In this document: in pieces, positions 57,631 through 64,000 of the stretch
How positions within the stretch are numbered: position 1 is the first letter of the stretch
How the letters are laid out: every line of letters begins with the position of its first letter
NCBI RefSeq assembly: GCF_003461625.1
Contig: NZ_QTXL01000003.1
Coordinates: 297,299 to 361,298 of the forward strand
Source: Clostridium sp. AF15-31
Lineage (GTDB): Bacteria; Bacillota; Clostridia; Lachnospirales; Lachnospiraceae
Length of the DNA stretch: 64,000 nucleotides
Direction of reading: 5' to 3'
Position numbers and translations under genes: made by a program
The notes under the pieces: generated by a model
The model's database searches: none
What the model saw: only the letters and a program-made list of their open reading frames with translations
Told to the model about the DNA's origin: nothing

Positions 57631-58182
57631 TTAAAACAGTGCTGTATGTTCCAGTATCATATATGCCATTTCAACAATATTGATACCATTATCCATGCTC
57701 TTTTTCTGCAGATACCGATGAGCGCCCTGCTCATCAAATCCATTATCATTCATTAATTTCAGCTTTGCAGCCTTAATTACCTTTTTTTCATCTTCTGTGC
57801 GTTCCTTTGGTTTTGTCTTGCGTTTTTTACGCTCCCACAGAATATTTTCAACCGTCAGTGAAACAGTATTGATAAAATCCTGTGTACGAAGTGGCATCGG
57901 CAGGCATGTAATTCCACTTTCTCTACACGCCTCGTAATGCACACGAGATGCAATCACAAGCATATCAAAATAATCCGGTATATTTGCCGCCAACTCCGAA
58001 AATAACATATCCGGATACTGGTATCCGCATATAATAAGACCATCATCACACGCATCTGCTGCCTGTGCTGCCTGTGCTCCGGTCGTACATACCTGAGTTA
58101 CATTGATTCCATGTCGAACCAAAAGATTTTTTATGCTTTTTGCTTCTTCTATCTTTGCAAATAGTACAATTACATTTACCAA
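57631..58182 (-). CDS. ANTAR domain RNA-binding regulator, NasT/AmiR-like
   Basis: 183 residues: an N-terminal receiver-like domain (1-115) and a C-terminal ANTAR domain (about 128-183; ERTEDEKKVIKAAKLKLM, GINIVEMAYMIL). ANTAR proteins bind paired hairpins in leader RNA and prevent termination. The receiver lacks the phosphorylated Asp (LIICGYQYP at that place), as in AmiR-like regulators, so control is probably by a partner protein, not phosphorylation. It starts at TTG with GAGAGG eight bases upstream, and follows glnA, its probable target. Confidence 0.9.
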   Translation of the reverse strand: MVNVIVLFAKIEEAKSIKNLLVRHGINVTQVCTTGAQAAQAADACDDGLIICGYQYPDMLFSELAANIPDYFDMLVIASRVHYEACRESGITCLPMPLRTQDFINTVSLTVENILWERKKRKTKPKERTEDEKKVIKAAKLKLMNDNGFDEQGAHRYLQKKSMDNGINIVEMAYMILEHTALF

Positions 58183-58256
58183 AACAACAACCTCTCACCC
58201 GACCAGTTTCAGTTCCTTATATTTTCATGGAACAAATTGATTCTATAATATAGCAA

Positions 58257-58284
58257 CACAGGCACCCATAAAATGGGTGTCTGT
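58257..58284. promoter_or_regulatory. Hairpin between glnA and the ANTAR gene
   Basis: ACAGGCACCCAT-AAA-ATGGGTGTCTGT with a short loop and no T-tract. It may process or partly end the glnA transcript, or be an ANTAR target. Confidence 0.45.
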
Positions 58285-58333
58285 ATTACTCCTTGATGCT
58301 TCTTCGGTTTTACTTAAACATACTGGCTTCTGC

Positions 58334-59665
58334 TCAGACTTTGTAAAGGTAATTGCTGATCTCCCAGTCAGTAACCTGTCTGGTATATTCGTTCCACTCA
58401 TCTAACTTTGCCGATGTATAACGTGTAAAGATATGCTCACCAAGTGCTTCCTTCATGAAGTCACTGTCTCTCATACATAAAACAGCTTCTCTTAAGTTTG
58501 CCGGAAGGCTCTCGATGTGTCTTGCTTTCTTTTCTTCTCTTGTTAATTCAAAGATATTGCTGTCAACACTTGGTACAAGTGTAAGCTGTCTCTTGATTCC
58601 GTCTAATCCGGCTTTTAAACATACAGCCATTGCCAGATATGGATTTGCTGTTGGATCCGGGCAACGAAGCTCTACTCTTGTTCCTGCTCCTCTTGCACTT
58701 GGGATACGAACCAGCGGGCTTCTGTTTTTTGCTGACCATGCAATATAAATCGGTGCTTCATAACCAGGAACCAGTCTCTTATAAGAGTTTACTAATGGGT
58801 TTGTGATTGCTGTCATCTCTCTCATATGTTCCATGATACCTGCAATGAAGTAATATGCTTCCTGACTTAAACCAAGCTTATCATTATCATCTGCAAATAT
58901 ATTTTTGCCATCCTTTGATAAAGACATATTCATATGCATACCGGAACCACATACGCCATACTTTGGTTTTGGCATAAATGTAGCACACAGACCATGCTTC
59001 TTGGCAATTGTCTTAACAACGAGCTTAAATGTCTCGATGCTGTCGGCAGTCTTTAATGCCTCGCCATACTTGAAATCTATCTCATGCTGTGCAGGAGCAA
59101 CCTCATGGTGGGAAGCTTCAATCTCAAATCCCATCTGTTCCAGTGTCAGTACCATATCTCTTCTGGCATTCTCACCGAAATCAAGTGGTCCAAGATCAAA
59201 ATAGCTTGCACGCTCGTAAGTATTCGTTGTTGGTAAGCCATTCTCATCTGTCTGGAACAGGAAGAACTCACATTCTGGCCCTACGTTCATCATGTAACCC
59301 ATATCAGCAGCTTCCTTCAATGCCTTCTTCAGAACATATCTTGGATCACCTTCAAATGGAGTGCCATCCGGCTTATAAACATCACAGATCAGTCTAGCAA
59401 CCTTACCCTGCTGTGGTCTCCAAGGGAAAGTCTCATATGTATCATAATCTGGATATAGATACATATCGGATTCCTCGATTCTTGCAAATCCTTCAATAGA
59501 AGAACCATCAAACATAATCTTGTTATCCAGTGCTTTTTCAATCTGACTTGAAGTTATAGCAACATTCTTAAGGTCTCCAAAAATATCTGTAAACTGAAGT
59601 CTGATAAACTCTACATCATCTTCTTTTACCATCCTTAAGATATCTGCTTTCGTGTACTTACCCAT
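58334..59665 (-). CDS. glnA: Glutamine synthetase, type I-alpha
   Basis: Makes glutamine from glutamate, ammonia and ATP. 443 residues, the GS-I alpha length without the adenylylation-site loop. Motifs: [49 protein letters not shown] and [12 protein letters not shown]. The ATG at 59665 has AAAGGAG six bases upstream; an in-frame start at 59731 lies in the leader hairpin region. With GltBD it forms the GS-GOGAT cycle. Confidence 0.96.
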   Translation of the reverse strand: MGKYTKADILRMVKEDDVEFIRLQFTDIFGDLKNVAITSSQIEKALDNKIMFDGSSIEGFARIEESDMYLYPDYDTYETFPWRPQQGKVARLICDVYKPDGTPFEGDPRYVLKKALKEAADMGYMMNVGPECEFFLFQTDENGLPTTNTYERASYFDLGPLDFGENARRDMVLTLEQMGFEIEASHHEVAPAQHEIDFKYGEALKTADSIETFKLVVKTIAKKHGLCATFMPKPKYGVCGSGMHMNMSLSKDGKNIFADDNDKLGLSQEAYYFIAGIMEHMREMTAITNPLVNSYKRLVPGYEAPIYIAWSAKNRSPLVRIPSARGAGTRVELRCPDPTANPYLAMAVCLKAGLDGIKRQLTLVPSVDSNIFELTREEKKARHIESLPANLREAVLCMRDSDFMKEALGEHIFTRYTSAKLDEWNEYTRQVTDWEISNYLYKV

Positions 59666-59746
59666 AATATACTCCTTTTCATTACTTAATGTTGATATAA
59701 TGCAGCGTCTGGTTATATAAAAGTATTCCACTGTTGCATTCTTTCC

Positions 59747-59767
59747 TGTGGACAGACTCCATCCACA
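59747..59767 (-). promoter_or_regulatory. Leader hairpin of glnA
   Basis: TGTGGA(T) / (G)TCCACA with a 7-9 base loop, soon after the predicted transcription start. The ANTAR consensus is a six-base loop with A and G at fixed places; this one does not fit exactly, so the link to the ANTAR protein is uncertain. Confidence 0.4.
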
Positions 59768-59782
59768 TTAAAGTTCTTAATA

Positions 59783-59811
59783 ATCATAAACGCATCCCTT
59801 TATTTTGTCAA
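59783..59811 (-). promoter_or_regulatory. Promoter of glnA
   Basis: Minus-strand TTGACA and TATGAT with a 17-base spacer, about 120 bases before the ATG. Confidence 0.8.
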
Positions 59812-59884
59812 CGAAAACCACACTTTATCATAAGGCTTATCGGTCAAATATCTTCACATAGCCGGCAGCGTTCATTTTCTGTTT

Positions 59885-60697
59885 TTATCTTTTTTTCTTT
59901 GTAAATACAGTATTGCCAATAAACACCGCAAGCCCGCCATAGCCGACCGCTTCTATCAATCCTGTTATAGTTTCCCGCACAGTAGTATCTGTATGATCGA
60001 TATAGGCAAACTGTTCGATTGCGGATAAGAGCCAGTACTTGCGGAGAAACACATCTCCATCAGCAAGAATCTGATCCAGACCTGTTATCACTGTTGAGAA
60101 TAAAAGTACAATAATGAGATTCACTGCAACTGCCATTCCTGCATTTTTTACATTCATCGCAACCGCCATATAGATATAGGAAGAAACTACATACATAACA
60201 AGCATTAAAAGAAATACTCGGATAAATCCTGTCACATCCTCGCGTTCGATTGTGCCATGCCAGAATATCGCCCCGGCAATCAACGATACAGCTACATATA
60301 AAAGATAACCGATGCCTGCTATCACCGTTGTCGCATACAATTTAGCCATATAAATCTGACATGTCTGATACCCGCGTTCCAACATCAGCGAATAGACACC
60401 ATTCCGTTTCTCTGCCCCGATCATGATCGTGATCACAATTGCATACAAAATAGAGAGAATCTGCATCAGTGAAACAGCGATTCCTGCACAGTCAAACAGA
60501 TTTATGTCTGTAAATGCATCCACATCCGTATCATATCCACCCGCTGCTTCCATCAGCTCTCCAGATATCATATGTGTTGCAGCATAAAACAATGCAAATC
60601 CAACCAATACCATTCCAATGATCACAATGCATGCAATACGAAATGTCTTATTCTTCCTGATTCTGTAATTCTCTGCACGAATGATCTGATTCATCAT
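59885..60697 (-). CDS. ABC-2 type permease
   Basis: 270 residues with six membrane helices and no large external domain, the BcrB-like plan (ABC2_membrane). ENYRIRKNKTFRI before the first helix and EKRNGVYSLMLERG in a cytoplasmic loop are typical. AGG is six bases before the ATG pair. It follows the ATPase gene by 175 bases and probably forms its channel. Confidence 0.85.
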   Translation of the reverse strand: MMNQIIRAENYRIRKNKTFRIACIVIIGMVLVGFALFYAATHMISGELMEAAGGYDTDVDAFTDINLFDCAGIAVSLMQILSILYAIVITIMIGAEKRNGVYSLMLERGYQTCQIYMAKLYATTVIAGIGYLLYVAVSLIAGAIFWHGTIEREDVTGFIRVFLLMLVMYVVSSYIYMAVAMNVKNAGMAVAVNLIIVLLFSTVITGLDQILADGDVFLRKYWLLSAIEQFAYIDHTDTTVRETITGLIEAVGYGGLAVFIGNTVFTKKKR

Positions 60698-60872
60698 TTG
60701 TTTCCTGCCTTTCTGTCTTACCTGTTATTTTCTGTACAGCATGTTATTTTAATCTACTAGCCCTGTTGATTTCTCTAATGTATTCTGGTCCTGTCTTTTC
60801 TCTTGTTTATTATTCTGATCTGCTATATTTGTTTTATAATTTTACTTGATATTCTACACTTATGCTATTTAT

Positions 60873-61583
60873 TTACATTGTTTTTTGGAATCGTGTAATA
60901 ATATAATCCTCAACTGCTTCCTCACTGCCTGCCTGCTGAAACAGTTCTTCTCTTGTATATTCCATACAGATCCTGCCATGATCCATAACCAGATACCGAT
61001 TGCAAAGTTTTACCAATTCACCGATCACATGACTGCTGATCAATATTCCGATTGACCGATCCTCATGCATTGCCCACAGACGTTCTTCCAGATCCTGCAT
61101 CCCCTGTACATCCAGACCGTTTAACGGCTCATCTAAGATCAAAAGTCTCGGATCACCGAGCATTGCAACCGCTATGCCAAGTCTCTGTTTCATTCCAAGT
61201 GAATACCTGCCAGCCAATTTCTTTCCGGCTTCTGCAAGCCCCATCTGGTGCAGCAGGCTCTCATATACTGCTTCATCCTCTACCCCAAATAATCTGCCAA
61301 AATATCGAAGATTCTCGATTCCAGACATATCAGTATATATATTTGGATTCTCGATCAGCGTTCCTACGTCCTGCGTTCTTCGTTCTCCTGAAAAACTGAT
61401 TTCTCCCGAATCAACCGGAATACTTCCTGCAATTGCCCTCATCAGTGTCGTTTTACCTGCTCCATTGCCGCCCAATAACCCAATGATATCCCCTGTCCAG
61501 ATAGACAATGATACATCATCCAATACTGTACGTTCCTTATATTTTTTTGTAACATGATCTATCTGTACGATCTTCTCTGCCAT
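60873..61583 (-). CDS. ABC transporter ATP-binding protein, BcrA-like
   Basis: 236 residues. Walker A is GGNGAGKTT, the signature YSLGMKQRLG, Walker B LLILDEP and the switch ISSHVIGE. This signature is typical of bacitracin/lantibiotic-immunity exporters (BcrA group). The ATG at 61583 has AAGGAG six bases upstream; an in-frame ATG 23 codons earlier has none. Works with the following permease. Confidence 0.9.
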   Translation of the reverse strand: MAEKIVQIDHVTKKYKERTVLDDVSLSIWTGDIIGLLGGNGAGKTTLMRAIAGSIPVDSGEISFSGERRTQDVGTLIENPNIYTDMSGIENLRYFGRLFGVEDEAVYESLLHQMGLAEAGKKLAGRYSLGMKQRLGIAVAMLGDPRLLILDEPLNGLDVQGMQDLEERLWAMHEDRSIGILISSHVIGELVKLCNRYLVMDHGRICMEYTREELFQQAGSEEAVEDYIITRFQKTM

Positions 61584-61803
61584 AAAGGTCTCCTTGCATT
61601 CTTTTTGTACTAATCCTTTTTTCATATTGCTAATTATCCATTTATTTTTCATCTAACAATATAACTATACCTTCTATATTTAATAATATCCTTAATCAAA
61701 ATTTTATCCCAGATGATTCAAGACGTCAATATTGCATTAAATAAGCCAAATGTTGTTTTTCACATAAACACGGAATCTGCATTTGGCTTATTAACATAAA
61801 CAT
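61584..61803. other. Intergenic region with a hairpin
   Basis: No gene. AATAAGCCAAATG (61740-61752) pairs exactly with CATTTGGCTTATT (61780-61792); it lacks a T-tract and may be an attenuator or second terminator after rpsR. The exporter promoter must lie between it and 61584 but is not clear. Confidence 0.45.
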
Positions 61804-61840
61804 AAAAAGGATGATTGTGAATCACTTCACAACCATCCTT
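61804..61840 (-). terminator. Terminator of rpsF-ssb-rpsR
   Basis: AAGGATGGTTGTGAAG / CTTCACAATCATCCTT-type stem (one wobble) with TTTTT on the minus strand. Confidence 0.85.
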
Positions 61841-61889
61841 CATTTTTCAGATTGTATGCACACCCTACGGTGTAACCAATGAATATAGA

Positions 61890-62153
61890 TTAATCTACTA
61901 CGTATGGTAAAATTGCAATCTGTCTTGCTCTCTTAACTGCTACAGTTAAAGCTCTCTGATGCTTAGCACAGTTACCGGTAATTCTTCTAGGAAGGATCTT
62001 ACCTCTTTCAGAGATGTATCTCTTTAACTTGTTTGCATCTTTATAATCGATAACAGCAGTCTTATCTGCACAGAATACACATACTTTCTTTCTTCTACGA
62101 ATATTTCTTCTCTTCATTGGAGCGTCTGCTCTATCTGTCTTTGTATAAGCCAT
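61890..62153 (-). CDS. rpsR: Ribosomal protein S18
   Basis: Small-subunit protein, 87 residues, with [18 protein letters not shown] at the N-terminus and the core [17 protein letters not shown]. It ends the rpsF-ssb-rpsR operon. Cysteines in VCVFC are common in this family. Confidence 0.97.
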   Translation of the reverse strand: MAYTKTDRADAPMKRRNIRRRKKVCVFCADKTAVIDYKDANKLKRYISERGKILPRRITGNCAKHQRALTVAVKRARQIAILPYVVD

Positions 62154-62170
62154 TGTATTTACCTCCTTCT

Positions 62171-62611
62171 TTACTTGAATGGTAAATCATCCTCTATACC
62201 TTCCGGAATACTCATAAAACCTTCTGCACTTGCATTTGCAGGTGAAGGTCTGCCAGCTGGCTGATAACTTCCGCCATCTGATGAAGAACTTCCTTTGCTT
62301 TCAGCAAATTCCTGGTCTTCGATAACAACATCTGTTGTATATACTTTGTTTCCATCTTTATTGGTATAACTGCCTGTCTGGATTCTTCCAGTAGCCACGA
62401 TCTTTGTACCCTGTTTCAGATACTTTTCAGCAAATTCTGCTGAACGGCCAAAAGCAACACAGTTAATAAAATCTGCGGTCTGATCACCATTTCTGTTAAA
62501 ACGTCTATCTACAGCGAGAGTGTATCTGGCAATTGCCATCTGATCATTCCCCTGAGAATATCTGATCTCTGGATCTCTTGTTAAACGACCCATTAAAATT
62601 ACTTTATTCAT
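62171..62611 (-). CDS. ssb: Single-stranded DNA-binding protein
   Basis: 146 residues. An OB-fold domain (1-105; [25 protein letters not shown]) is followed by a Ser/Gly-rich linker and the acidic tip DDLPFK that recruits replication and repair proteins. It lies between rpsF and rpsR, the usual Firmicutes order. Confidence 0.97.
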   Translation of the reverse strand: MNKVILMGRLTRDPEIRYSQGNDQMAIARYTLAVDRRFNRNGDQTADFINCVAFGRSAEFAEKYLKQGTKIVATGRIQTGSYTNKDGNKVYTTDVVIEDQEFAESKGSSSSDGGSYQPAGRPSPANASAEGFMSIPEGIEDDLPFK

Positions 62612-62626
62612 ACGGAATTCCTCCTA

Positions 62627-62917
62627 TTACTCAGCGTCTAAACGAACGCAAAGATATCTGAGAACAGGCTCCATGATACGAACATTAGCTTCAAGCTGTG
62701 CTGGTACATCAGCTTCTGCATCGAACTGAATGAAGTAATAGTAAGCTTCGCCCATCTTCTGGATTTCATAAGCAAGCTTCTTAAGTCCGCAGTCTTCAAC
62801 ATTAGTGATAGTTGCATTAGCTTTCTCGATGTAAGCCTTTACTTTCTCAACTGCTGCTGTTCTAGCATCCTCATCAATCTTTGCATTAACTACTAAAGTT
62901 AACTCATACTTGTTCAT
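62627..62917 (-). CDS. rpsF: Ribosomal protein S6
   Basis: 96 residues with the S6 core YELTLVVNAKID and DCGLKKLAYEIQKMGEAYYY. AAGGAGG precedes the ATG. It heads the operon. The leader (about 62918-62997) can pair CCTT with the AAGG of the ribosome site around a CATATAT / ATATATG helix, so feedback by S6-S18 is possible but not proven. Confidence 0.97.
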   Translation of the reverse strand: MNKYELTLVVNAKIDEDARTAAVEKVKAYIEKANATITNVEDCGLKKLAYEIQKMGEAYYYFIQFDAEADVPAQLEANVRIMEPVLRYLCVRLDAE

Positions 62918-63002
62918 GTAATTGCACCTCCTTATGGTCTCTGGCCCATATATGATATATGAGCAAGGAAATATATGATTATTAACACATCACAGAACAA
63001 AA

Positions 63003-63031
63003 TAATATCATAAAGGTTCCCATGTTGCAAG
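63003..63031 (-). promoter_or_regulatory. Promoter of rpsF-ssb-rpsR
   Basis: Minus-strand TTGCAA and TATTAT, spacer 17. Confidence 0.75.
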
Positions 63032-63071
63032 AATTTTTTTATTATTTCAATACTTTTTTTCTATTTTATTG

Positions 63072-63248
63072 CTATTCTATAAAACCTTTAAAATTCTTTT
63101 CAACTAATTTTCTCGGTACCATTACCTGATGATCGCACCCTTTACATTTCAAACGAAAATCCATACCAACGCGAAGGATCTCCCATTCATTTGCACCACA
63201 TGGATGCGGCTTCTTCATCTTAATTATCTGACCAACATTAAACTCCAT
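63072..63248 (-). CDS. DUF951 small zinc-ribbon-like protein
   Basis: 58 residues, FNVGQIIKMKKPHPCG...W.ILRVGMDFRLKCKGC, the DUF951 pattern with three Cys that may bind metal. It usually sits upstream of rpsF or near the chromosome-partition genes in Firmicutes. The ATG at 63248 is chosen for AAGGAG eight bases upstream; an upstream GTG adds three residues only. Function unknown. Confidence 0.88.
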   Translation of the reverse strand: MEFNVGQIIKMKKPHPCGANEWEILRVGMDFRLKCKGCDHQVMVPRKLVEKNFKGFIE

Positions 63249-63353
63249 ACTGCACACTCCTTATTTATCAACACCTGAATCTGATTTTCTCTCAGTCTTT
63301 TTACAGATAAAAGAAAAAGCTGAAATCGTTATGATTTCAGCTTTTCAAAGTCG

Positions 63354-63426
<73 letters not shown>

Positions 63427-63440
63427 ATATTACATAATAG

Positions 63441-63514
63441 TAGCGGGGACAGGATTTGAACCTATGACCTTCGGGTTATGAGCCCGACGAGCTTCCAGAC
63501 TGCTCCACCCCGCG
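63441..63514 (-). tRNA. Initiator tRNA-fMet (CAT)
   Basis: 74 bases, anticodon CAT, the unpaired first acceptor position (C1 against U72) and three G-C pairs before the anticodon loop (GGGCTCATAACCC) mark the initiator form. Position 72 is U rather than the usual A. Confidence 0.92.
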
Positions 63515-63532
63515 ATATAAATAAAAAAGAAA

Positions 63533-63614
63533 TGGGCGGAGGTGGATTCGAACCACCGAAGCATTACGCAGCAGATTTACAGTCTGTCCCCTTTGGCCAC
63601 TCGGGAATCCACCC
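63533..63614 (-). tRNA. tRNA-Tyr (GTA)
   Basis: 82 bases with a long variable arm (class II), anticodon GTA in CTGTAAA. Confidence 0.95.
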
Positions 63615-63635
63615 ATTTTTTGCTTTTCAGCAAAA

Positions 63636-63708
63636 AGCCGATGATCGGACTCGAACCGATAACCTGCTGATTACAAATCAGCTGCTCTGCCAATTGAGCC
63701 ACATCGGC
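63636..63708 (-). tRNA. tRNA-Thr (TGT)
   Basis: 73 bases, anticodon TGT in TTTGTAA, full cloverleaf. Confidence 0.95.
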
Positions 63709-63721
63709 ATATTAAATTAAA

Positions 63722-63793
63722 TGACCCCAACGAGATTCGAACTCGTGTTACCGCCGTGAAAGGGCGATGTCTTAACCGCTTGACCATGGGGCC
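63722..63793 (-). tRNA. tRNA-Glu (TTC)
   Basis: 72 bases, anticodon TTC in CTTTCAC, full cloverleaf. Confidence 0.95.
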
Positions 63794-63805
63794 TTATAAG
63801 ATTAG

Positions 63806-63877
63806 CTCCCCGAGTAGGGCTCGAACCTACAACCCCTCGGTTAACAGCCGAGTGCTCTACCATTGAGCTATCGAGGA
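63806..63877 (-). tRNA. tRNA-Asn (GTT)
   Basis: 72 bases, anticodon GTT in CTGTTAA, discriminator G. First tRNA of the operon. Confidence 0.95.
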
Positions 63878-63909
63878 ATAACACCTGGTATACCACGGCG
63901 TACTCATCA

Positions 63910-63938
63910 AGCCTAACACAGATTCAGGTTGATGTCAA
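63910..63938 (-). promoter_or_regulatory. Promoter of the tRNA operon
   Basis: Minus-strand TTGACA and TAGGCT, spacer 17, about 30 bases before tRNA-Asn. It serves Asn-Glu-Thr-Tyr-fMet-Phe in that order. Confidence 0.8.
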
Positions 63939-63967
63939 TACTTTTTGTTTCATGTACCTTCAGAATT

Positions 63968-64000
63968 TCATACAGAAAGTCTTGCGACTTCATTCTCTCC
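63968..64000 (-). other. Possible 3' end of a gene entering from the right
   Basis: On the minus strand the window edge reads GENEVARLSV then TGA, which looks like the tail of a protein, but ten codons cannot prove it. A second frame is also open. Confidence 0.2.

Noticed and set aside
59666..59731. Longer glnA N-terminus starting at 59731
   Set aside because: The conserved start MGKYTKADI has its own AAAGGAG site; the extension lies in the leader.

Overview
The window reads as chromosomal DNA of a low-to-moderate GC Gram-positive Clostridia, most likely a gut Lachnospiraceae. The evidence is a dgt-dnaG-rpoD-trmK cluster, a bacterial class A RNase P RNA, a GS-I glutamine synthetase followed by an ANTAR regulator, DapL-type lysine/DAP synthesis, BIG2/LRR surface proteins, strong AGGAGG ribosome sites and TTGACA-17-TATAAT promoters. 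The family assignment is an inference; no rRNA is present. No prophage, CRISPR array, integrase or transposase gene was seen.

Layout. 1-1190: 3' part of a PPi-type phosphofructokinase. 1676-5878: a 1400-aa secreted LRR/BIG2 protein. 6109-12227: gltB-gltD glutamate synthase behind a promoter with two palindromes. 12551-15768: a GH3 beta-N-acetylhexosaminidase and an LCP cell-wall ligase. 15970-17196: argG, followed by a large nested inverted repeat. 17598-22844: a three-gene ABC exporter divergent from a NarL-type two-component pair. 22890-26919: an SH3b/SleB-like wall hydrolase coupled to a YfhO membrane protein. 27304-29155: an RsuA-type pseudouridine synthase, a second nested inverted repeat and a C39-like protein. 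29341-29685: rnpB. 29792-35661: dgt-dnaG-rpoD-trmK-uridine-kinase-like. 35784-40024: a CUT1 sugar ABC operon with a DUF624 protein. 40687-47382: an orphan membrane protein, a third nested inverted repeat, a CPBP protease with an ABC-F ATPase, a Cys-rich mini-protein, a CorC-like protein and a DUF1836 protein. 47631-53501: a galactose locus with two decayed galactan hydrolase genes (GH53, GH42), a LacI regulator, galK and galT. 53631-59665: glnA-ANTAR-dapF-dapL-amylase-like-yerC, all on the minus strand. 59885-61583: an ABC-2 exporter. 61890-62917: rpsF-ssb-rpsR. 63072-63248: a DUF951 protein. 63354-63877: six tRNA genes behind one strong promoter.

How the parts fit. Nitrogen assimilation is prominent: GltBD, GlnA with its ANTAR regulator, ArgG and DapF/DapL. 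Envelope functions form a second theme: LCP, GH3, SH3b hydrolase, YfhO and DAP synthesis. Galactose uptake and breakdown is partly intact (galK/galT/lacI), but the extracellular or upstream galactan enzymes have been lost by deletions and stops.

Most interesting items. (1) A GH13_5 alpha-amylase homologue in the glnA-dapFL gene string in which all three catalytic carboxylates and the region I Asn-His pair are replaced, while the fold and gene are intact. (2) A family of nested inverted repeats sharing a CACTATAA-type core, each copy wrapped in a different self-complementary outer stem. (3) The recently decayed GH42/GH53 pair. (4) A tandem repeat carrying TATAAT boxes between galK and galT.
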